DNA from: Dehalococcoidia bacterium
GTDB taxonomy: Bacteria > Chloroflexota > Dehalococcoidia > Lucifugimonadales > UBA3495
DNA length: 11,155 nucleotides
Direction of reading: 5' to 3'
Assembly (NCBI GenBank): GCA_022823105.1
Contig: JAJDXU010000047.1
Location: forward strand, 1 to 11,155
The number at the start of each line of letters is the position of its first letter. Position 1 is the stretch's first letter. A program made the translations under genes and the position numbers. Positions 6,837 through 11,155 of the stretch are shown here, piece by piece. Below the pieces are notes generated by a model. It was not told where the DNA came from, did no database searches, and saw nothing but the letters and a program-made list of their open reading frames with translations.

Positions 6837-6921
6837 GACTTCCGTGGCTCTTGCGTCCGAGCGGGCAGGATTGCAGGTAACACTGGGCAGTCATTTGGAT
6901 TCCGACCCACAGATTGATGCG

Positions 6922-7449
6922 CTATTGGTGAGCGAGGACCCGGAACTCGTAAACGTTGAGCAACTCCCCCTCGCTCACAATGGTCAAGGTTGCATTCCCT
7001 GCCGAACAGCCCACCAGATAAAACCTGCTGCGGAATTCCTCACCCGATTCGGGCAATATCACGGTCAATCGGGTGTCTCCCTCCGGGGCCAAATCGACCC
7101 CAGCGCAACCGTCACGGCCGAGCAGTTGACCGTTATTGTGCACGGTGACCGGAGCGCCGCCCGGGCTGGCGGTGATCACCGCGGACTGCTTAGTCACCAA
7201 ATCGACAGCATGGTGTTCAGTGGGTGCGGCGCGAATCCCCAGTTCCGACGGGTCGGGGTCGATTATCGCCCCACCGATGGGAGCGATGGAGTTCGGGACG
7301 GCCGTAGAATCCTGGGGAGTCCAGACTACAGGAGGTTGCAGTGTGGGGGCAGATGGGTCCAACGTCGGGGACGGGATTACGAGTCCTCCCCGATGGGCGC
7401 ACGCGATGAGCGCCAACGTTCCGATGAGAAGCAATATCCCTTTCCACAC
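6922..7449 (-). CDS. Small lipoprotein with Pro-rich linker and beta-rich domain
   Basis: This 175-residue protein has a lipoprotein signal: K3, a hydrophobic stretch at 5-16 and the lipobox L-I-A-C with the lipid-bearing cysteine at C17. Residues about 25-58 are rich in Pro, Ser and Thr and read as a flexible spacer. Residues about 75-173 alternate like beta strands and hold two cysteines, C115 and C148, which could form a disulfide; the C148 segment reads FYLVGCSAGNATLTI. The predicted location is the outer face of the cytoplasmic membrane. The start is GTG at 7449 with no clear ribosome-binding site, but it places the lipobox correctly. It is the last gene of the - strand block, 70 bases after the deacetylase gene. 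I do not recognise a named family, so function and ligand are unknown. Confidence 0.75.
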   Translation of the reverse strand: MWKGILLLIGTLALIACAHRGGLVIPSPTLDPSAPTLQPPVVWTPQDSTAVPNSIAPIGGAIIDPDPSELGIRAAPTEHHAVDLVTKQSAVITASPGGAPVTVHNNGQLLGRDGCAGVDLAPEGDTRLTVILPESGEEFRSRFYLVGCSAGNATLTIVSEGELLNVYEFRVLAHQ

Positions 7450-7470
7450 GGGGCGAGTTGGTGGCGAGAT

Positions 7471-7514
7471 TCCGCGGAACGCAGTTGATCCGCGACGGTG
7501 GCACTATCCGCGGA
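7471..7514. repeat. Twin TCCGCGGA palindromes upstream of the lipoprotein gene
   Basis: The 8-base perfect palindrome TCCGCGGA occurs at 7471-7478 and again at 7507-7514, centres 36 bases apart, with a related TGATCCGCGAC between them. Both copies lie in the 70-base gap between the deacetylase stop and the lipoprotein start. They could be paired operator sites or arms of a stem-loop that uncouples the last gene from the operon. Confidence 0.35.
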
Positions 7515-7519
7515 CGGGC

Positions 7520-8251
7520 TCAGGTGCGGAAGGTCACGCGACGGAACGCCTCCGCCAATTTTAGGCCGGTCACGTCGTCATCCGTGGAGGCATTGCCAGC
7601 CTCGGCAGCATCGCGGGCGCGGGCGTGGATGAAGGCGCGCATCTGGTCCTCGGTCCGTTGGCCGGTCTGGGTTCGGTGCGCCATCACCGCCTGCATCTTG
7701 GTGTCGAAGTCGTCCGCGATGTCGACAAAGGCGTTGGGGTTTTCGGATCCCCAGAACAGGATCATGGCAGTCTTGTGAGGCTCGATGCCTTCGTCAGCGA
7801 AGAGGTCGCCGAAGTGCAAGTGATCGCGGGCGTACGGGAACACGGCGTCGAGCGCGACCTGGCCGGTGATCCTATGGTCACGATGCCATTGCATGTTGCG
7901 GCGGTAAGGTTCGGAGGTGAGCACGACCTCCGGTTTGATCAACCTGATCTGGCGCACCAGATCTCTTCGGAAATCGGATGTGTCTTCGAGTTCGCCGTCT
8001 GGCCGGCCCAGCATGACGATGTTTTTGATGCCCAATACTTGCGCGGCGGCCAGCTGTTCGCGGGCCCGGATTTCCGCCAATTCCGCCGGATGGATTTCCG
8101 GATCAGGGGCGCCCTTGCTACCGTCGGTGCAGAGAACACCGTGAATTTGGGCGCCGGCGCGAACCCACTTCGCGATCACTCCTCCTGCCCACACCTCTGC
8201 ATCATCGGGATGAGGGGTGATTACCAGCACTCGTTCGGGATTGAGTTCCAT
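7520..8251 (-). CDS. PIG-L/LmbE-family N-deacetylase
   Basis: This 243-residue cytoplasmic zinc enzyme belongs to the family that removes N-acetyl groups from GlcNAc conjugates (MshB, BshB, PIG-L). Zinc and catalytic motifs are visible: PHPDD at 13-17 followed by AEVWAGG, giving H14 and D17 as ligands with D16 as likely base, and WHRDH at 122-126 for the third ligand, H126. GRPDGELED (82-90) and the final IADDFDTK (178-185) also fit the family. The chosen ATG at 8251 has AGGAGG ten bases upstream (8267-8262) and begins just before the first strand. The open frame runs 78 codons further upstream, but that part is Pro/Arg-rich and overlaps the DUF502 gene. It lies 76 bases after DUF502, in the same direction as the MshA-like glycosyltransferase. 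The substrate is probably a small GlcNAc conjugate, but this is inferred. Confidence 0.9.
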   Translation of the reverse strand: MELNPERVLVITPHPDDAEVWAGGVIAKWVRAGAQIHGVLCTDGSKGAPDPEIHPAELAEIRAREQLAAAQVLGIKNIVMLGRPDGELEDTSDFRRDLVRQIRLIKPEVVLTSEPYRRNMQWHRDHRITGQVALDAVFPYARDHLHFGDLFADEGIEPHKTAMILFWGSENPNAFVDIADDFDTKMQAVMAHRTQTGQRTEDQMRAFIHARARDAAEAGNASTDDDVTGLKLAEAFRRVTFRT

Positions 8252-8327
8252 GTGGGTTAGTCCTCCTGAGATTCGAAAGTACGGAGACCCAGCGTGCCGC
8301 GGCGTCCGACGATGTTTGCGCGTGGGG

Positions 8328-9179
8328 TCAGTCCTGGGGTTCAGTGGTGACGGTCGGTTCAGGATTGGTGCGCAGCTGAACCGGTTTCCTAGACGAGGCG
8401 CCGGGGGTACGGCTGCCGGTACCCGACGTCCAATCCCGGCCGGGCCAGGAGAAGCTGTCAACGACGGCCCGGGAGCGGAACACATCCCCGGCCAGAATCC
8501 CGCCGGAGATGATGATGCGCATGGCCTCTTCCACCGTGATGTCGGTAGGGGTCACCTGGTTTTCGGGCACGACCACGAGATATCCAGAGGAGGGGACGGG
8601 AGTAGTAGGCACGTACACCGACAAATACTCGTCCGAGCCGTGGAGCTTGCCCAATTCGGACGTGACCAAGCCGATGGACAGCACGCCGAGGCGAGGGAAT
8701 TCCAACAAGACAACGCCCCGGTAGTGATGGTTCTGGGTTTCCGAGAGAAAGTCGATGCCGTGGCGGGTCGTGTTGTAGACCGGGCCAATGACGGGTATGC
8801 GTCCGATGGTGTCGTGCACGCGTTCATTCATCAGCCTGGTTACGGCCCAACCAATGAGTAATCCGGTGCCATACAAGATGATCATGATGATGATTATCTC
8901 AGCGACGTCGGTGACGTCCACACCGGGTCCGTGGGGGATATTCAACTGACGGATGATCGGGTCCAGAAGAGAATCGATGATGCCGTAGAAGAAATCGACG
9001 ACGAAATAGGTAACGAAGATTGGCAGGAAAACGAGCACGCCGGCAAGCAACCGACGCTGCACGTGACCGGCTGCCCTCGTGAACCTGCGCCGGGGAGGCC
9101 GTCCGGTCCTGAGTATGCGGTCGTGGAGGTTCGGAGCCGACTCCGGCGTCGAGGACCGTCGATTGAATGTGCGGCGCAT
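8328..9179 (-). CDS. DUF502 family membrane protein
   Basis: This 283-residue protein matches the DUF502 family, whose biochemical role is not established. A basic N-terminal tail (1-43) precedes membrane helix 1 (about 44-66) and helix 2 (about 93-113). Then come family hallmarks: RIPVIGPVYNTTR (127-139), the strand VPTTPVPSSGYLVVVP (190-205) and TVEEAMRIIISGG (215-227). The last 40 residues are a Ser/Thr/Pro/Arg-rich tail. The ATG at 9179 shares one base with the glycosyltransferase stop and has GGAG eight bases upstream; a longer frame to 9257 would overlap that gene by 79 bases and is not supported. The tight coupling to the GT4 gene suggests a joint role at the membrane. That the region after the helices is cytoplasmic is only an inference. 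Confidence 0.88.
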   Translation of the reverse strand: MRRTFNRRSSTPESAPNLHDRILRTGRPPRRRFTRAAGHVQRRLLAGVLVFLPIFVTYFVVDFFYGIIDSLLDPIIRQLNIPHGPGVDVTDVAEIIIIMIILYGTGLLIGWAVTRLMNERVHDTIGRIPVIGPVYNTTRHGIDFLSETQNHHYRGVVLLEFPRLGVLSIGLVTSELGKLHGSDEYLSVYVPTTPVPSSGYLVVVPENQVTPTDITVEEAMRIIISGGILAGDVFRSRAVVDSFSWPGRDWTSGTGSRTPGASSRKPVQLRTNPEPTVTTEPQD

Positions 9180-10411
9180 CAAGCCAACTCCGGGGCGCTG
9201 CGCTCGGAGGCGAGTTCCTGATATATCGCCAGGAGCCGACGGGCGACGGCGTCCCAACTCATTCTCCCAGCGGACTCCAGGGCGGCGCGACCCATGCTGT
9301 GCTGGAGGCTTTGATTAGCCAGAATGATCTCGAGGGAATTGGCGAAGGCCTCGGGGCAACGCCATGACTTGAGGTAACCGGTCTTTCCGTGCTGGACGAT
9401 GGTGGGCAACCCGCCAACACGTGAGGCAACAACCGGAGTGCCGCAAGCCATACTTTCCAGCGCAACCAGCCCGAAACTCTCGTAATACGAAGGGACCACG
9501 CAGACGTCTGCCGCCGAGTAATACCACGGCAGGCGTTCCTGAGCGACGCGGCCGAGGAATTCGACGGAGCCGCCTATGTCCAGATCATTCGCCATTTTTC
9601 TCAGACGCATCAAGTCGCCGCTTCCGTCGGCGGCGTCGCCCACCACCAGAACCTTGAGGTCGCTGGCATCGAGATGGGCGGCGGTATGAATGAGCAGATC
9701 CAATCCCTTAAGGGCCTCGATGCGGCCAACAAACAACAGGATTCTCTGGCCGTTCAATCCCAGTTCGCTGCGGGCCTCCATCCGACCCAGCGGGCGGAAT
9801 CGGCCCAAATCCACGCCGCAGGGAACCAGCCGAATCCGGCCGGTATTTCCATTATAGAGCCTGACAATCGAATCTCTTTCGTGCTCGCTGAACACGATAA
9901 CGCAATCTGAGTTGGCGATAATGTCCGTTTCGGTCTGCCCACGAATTTGCGGTTCCTGCTCACCGGGACGAGATTGCTCCTTGATGCGAGACAAGGTATG
10001 GAAGGTGACGAGATGCGGCACCTGCAATACCGCAGCCATTCTGAGGCCGGCCCACCCACTCATCCAGTAATGGGAGTGGATTGCCGTGTATTCGGCATGG
10101 CGGCTCTGTTGGTATCGCAGAACGCGCGCAAGAAAGTCCGGCAAGTGGTCGAACTGTTCCAAAAGGGGAGCGTCCGGTGGTCCCGCCGGTATGTGGACCA
10201 AGTTGACGTTGGTCGCGATCCCGAGCGCATCCGATTCCTGACCGTCGTGATTGCGCGTGAAGATGTCCACGGAAACGCCGAGCTCGGACATCGTGCGAGC
10301 CAACTCTCTCACGTGGACGTTCATACCGCCGGATTTGCCCTGGCCAGGGGCGGCCAGCGGACAGGCATGATAAGCGATGAGAGCTATTCGAGGGCGACCT
10401 GCGCCGTTCAC
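9179..10411 (-). CDS. GT4 glycosyltransferase, MshA-like
   Basis: This 410-residue GT-B retaining glycosyltransferase starts with GTG. Motifs in order: SGGMNVHVREL (27-37), AGP (76-78), HSHYWMSGW (112-120), GRIEALKG (229-236) with K235 for donor phosphate, and the family EX7E, E311 to E319, in ESFGLVALE. These place it among MshA, sucrose-phosphate-synthase-like and related enzymes that use a nucleotide sugar. Y115, a Thr of VTFHT and R157 may match three acceptor-phosphate residues of MshA. A fourth, the lysine soon after AGP, appears to be leucine here (L84); this alignment is by eye and from memory. The acceptor may therefore not be inositol phosphate. The GTG at 10411 overlaps the GNAT stop as GTGA, and the stop overlaps the DUF502 start. 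An upstream extension of 78 codons would overlap the GNAT gene and is rejected. Confidence 0.88.
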   Translation of the reverse strand: MNGAGRPRIALIAYHACPLAAPGQGKSGGMNVHVRELARTMSELGVSVDIFTRNHDGQESDALGIATNVNLVHIPAGPPDAPLLEQFDHLPDFLARVLRYQQSRHAEYTAIHSHYWMSGWAGLRMAAVLQVPHLVTFHTLSRIKEQSRPGEQEPQIRGQTETDIIANSDCVIVFSEHERDSIVRLYNGNTGRIRLVPCGVDLGRFRPLGRMEARSELGLNGQRILLFVGRIEALKGLDLLIHTAAHLDASDLKVLVVGDAADGSGDLMRLRKMANDLDIGGSVEFLGRVAQERLPWYYSAADVCVVPSYYESFGLVALESMACGTPVVASRVGGLPTIVQHGKTGYLKSWRCPEAFANSLEIILANQSLQHSMGRAALESAGRMSWDAVARRLLAIYQELASERSAPELA

Positions 10412-11155
10412 GATGCGACACCCGCGCCGGTTCGCTCGAGGCTGATGCGATACAGGTGGTGGTCCTGGCCGCCGAGGCGGTACTTGTAGGCCTCGTTGCC
10501 CCTCAGGAAATCGAAGTAACGGTAGCCGCGTTCCAGGGCGTCCCGCAGGCAAAGAGAATGCAGCAACAGGCCCACACTGTAGTACCGATATTCCGGGTCG
10601 TGCCCGCTGTTGTAAAGCATACGGGCTCCGTTGTAATCGAAGCAAAGGGAGGCCGCGACCGGCGCATCGTCCATCTCCATGAAAAAGAGCCTGAGGACAT
10701 CTTCGGACGCCGTCGCTTCGACCATGCGGCGGAAAAACGCCTCACGTTCCGGAGTGAGGAACTCGGCTTTAGCCGGGTCGCTACGACGCATGAGGTCGAC
10801 GAAGGTGTCCATGCGCGAGGATGCCTCGTTGGGGTCGGAGACGCAATACCAGCGCCAATTGGACTGGGATTCCAGTCGCCGGAGCTTGCGCCGGAGTTCA
10901 TGCCGGTCCTTTTTGCTCAATCCCATCAGATAGTCGTCCCAGGAACCGGTGAACTGCACGCGAGGCGCCACATCTTCCTCGGAGATCTCTACTCGGTAGC
11001 CCCGGTCCCGGGCCAGCGGGGGCAATAGTTCGAGGGTGGGGGAGTCTTCGCTGATGGAAAAGAGCTCGAGCCGTTGGGCGCCGTTGGCGGCGATGGTATC
11101 CAACAGCGCCGGATAGAAAACCGCTTCCTCTCCTGCTGCAACGATGAAGTCGTTG
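10408..11155 (-). CDS. CelD-type GNAT acyltransferase, 5' partial
   Basis: The frame is open to the right edge of the window, so the N-terminus is missing; 248 residues are visible. It matches the BioF2/CelD-like GNAT group (Acetyltransf_6), often found with cell-envelope polysaccharide genes. Hallmarks in visible numbering are WDDYLMGLSKKDRHELRRK (72-90), a lone conserved block before the acetyl-CoA fold, then LFFMEMDDAPVAASLCFDYNG (157-176 region), YYSVGLLLHS (191-200) and FDFLRGNEAYKYRLG (214-228). It probably transfers an acyl or aminoacyl group to an amine or hydroxyl of an envelope glycan or its precursor in the cytoplasm; the substrate is unknown. A TTG codon at 11103 should not be read as the start, because homologous sequence continues upstream of it. 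Its stop overlaps the glycosyltransferase start by four bases. Confidence 0.85.
   Translation of the reverse strand, partial: NDFIVAAGEEAVFYPALLDTIAANGAQRLELFSISEDSPTLELLPPLARDRGYRVEISEEDVAPRVQFTGSWDDYLMGLSKKDRHELRRKLRRLESQSNWRWYCVSDPNEASSRMDTFVDLMRRSDPAKAEFLTPEREAFFRRMVEATASEDVLRLFFMEMDDAPVAASLCFDYNGARMLYNSGHDPEYRYYSVGLLLHSLCLRDALERGYRYFDFLRGNEAYKYRLGGQDHHLYRISLERTGAGVAS

Noticed and set aside
6629..6880. 83-residue + strand open frame after the PAS gene, considered as a split kinase ATPase domain
   Set aside because: It contains none of the N, G1 or G2 boxes of histidine-kinase ATPase domains and no other recognisable feature.
7625..8260. 211-residue open frame on the + strand opposite the PIG-L gene
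   Set aside because: It lies fully antisense to a gene with clear zinc-site motifs, and its translation has no recognisable domain.
8252..8485. Upstream extension of the PIG-L gene by 78 codons
   Set aside because: It overlaps the DUF502 gene and is low-complexity. The ATG at 8251 has AGGAGG upstream and fits the family start.
10412..10645. Upstream extension of the GT4 gene by 78 codons
   Set aside because: It overlaps the conserved C-terminus of the GNAT gene and has Arg/Pro-rich shadow composition. The GTG at 10411 gives the classic GTGA overlap and starts just before the first strand of the fold.
9947..11028. Long + strand open frames at 9947-10489 and 10456-11028
   Set aside because: Both are antisense to the well-supported GT4 and GNAT genes; they are codon-bias shadows with no domain features.

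Overview
The window is about 11.1 kb of GC-rich bacterial DNA with no rRNA, tRNA, integrase, transposase or CRISPR array. The gene mix suggests Chloroflexota, possibly the Dehalococcoidia/SAR202 side: a DUF502 membrane protein beside a GGMNV-type GT4 glycosyltransferase, a CelD-type GNAT and a PIG-L deacetylase, plus secreted beta-sandwich proteins and a zinc-ribbon GT-C glycosyltransferase. This is an inference from family content; no phylogenetic marker gene is present.

Layout. (1) Positions 1-517 hold no convincing gene and are strikingly G-rich on the + strand up to about 340. (2) 518-1270 (-) encodes a secreted protein with a C-terminal membrane anchor. (3) A 230-bp divergent region (1271-1500) separates it from a + strand block. 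That block has two peptide/nickel-type ABC transporter ATPases (OppD/DppD-like 1501-2514 and OppF/DppF-like 2514-3527, stop and start sharing one base). Six bases later comes a 782-residue GT-C (PMT/ArnT-like) glycosyltransferase with three N-terminal zinc ribbons (3534-5882). (4) A short + strand gene (5994-6632) encodes a PAS domain followed by a degenerate histidine-kinase dimerisation helix with no ATPase domain. (5) A convergent 289-bp gap with a nested stem-loop follows. (6) The rest reads on the - strand, from upstream to downstream: a CelD-type GNAT acyltransferase (its N-terminus lies beyond the window), an MshA-like GT4 glycosyltransferase, a DUF502 membrane protein, a PIG-L/LmbE-type N-deacetylase and a small lipoprotein. 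The first three overlap by 4 and 1 bases and are almost certainly co-transcribed. The last two follow after gaps of 76 and 70 bases.

Function. The + block pairs peptide-uptake ATPases, with no permease or binding protein in view, with a membrane glycosyltransferase that probably uses a polyprenyl-phosphate sugar donor. The - block reads as a small glycoconjugate module: a GT4 that could add GlcNAc to an acceptor, a deacetylase that could expose the amine, and an acyltransferase that could modify an amine. GT4 plus PIG-L is also the logic of the first steps of mycothiol/bacillithiol synthesis. No cysteine ligase is in view, and one acceptor-binding lysine of MshA seems to be missing from the GT4, so the thiol assignment is only a hypothesis.

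The most unusual items are the triple zinc-ribbon GT-C fusion, the PAS protein that has lost its phosphoacceptor histidine and kinase domain, and the GNAT-GT4-DUF502-PIG-L cluster.
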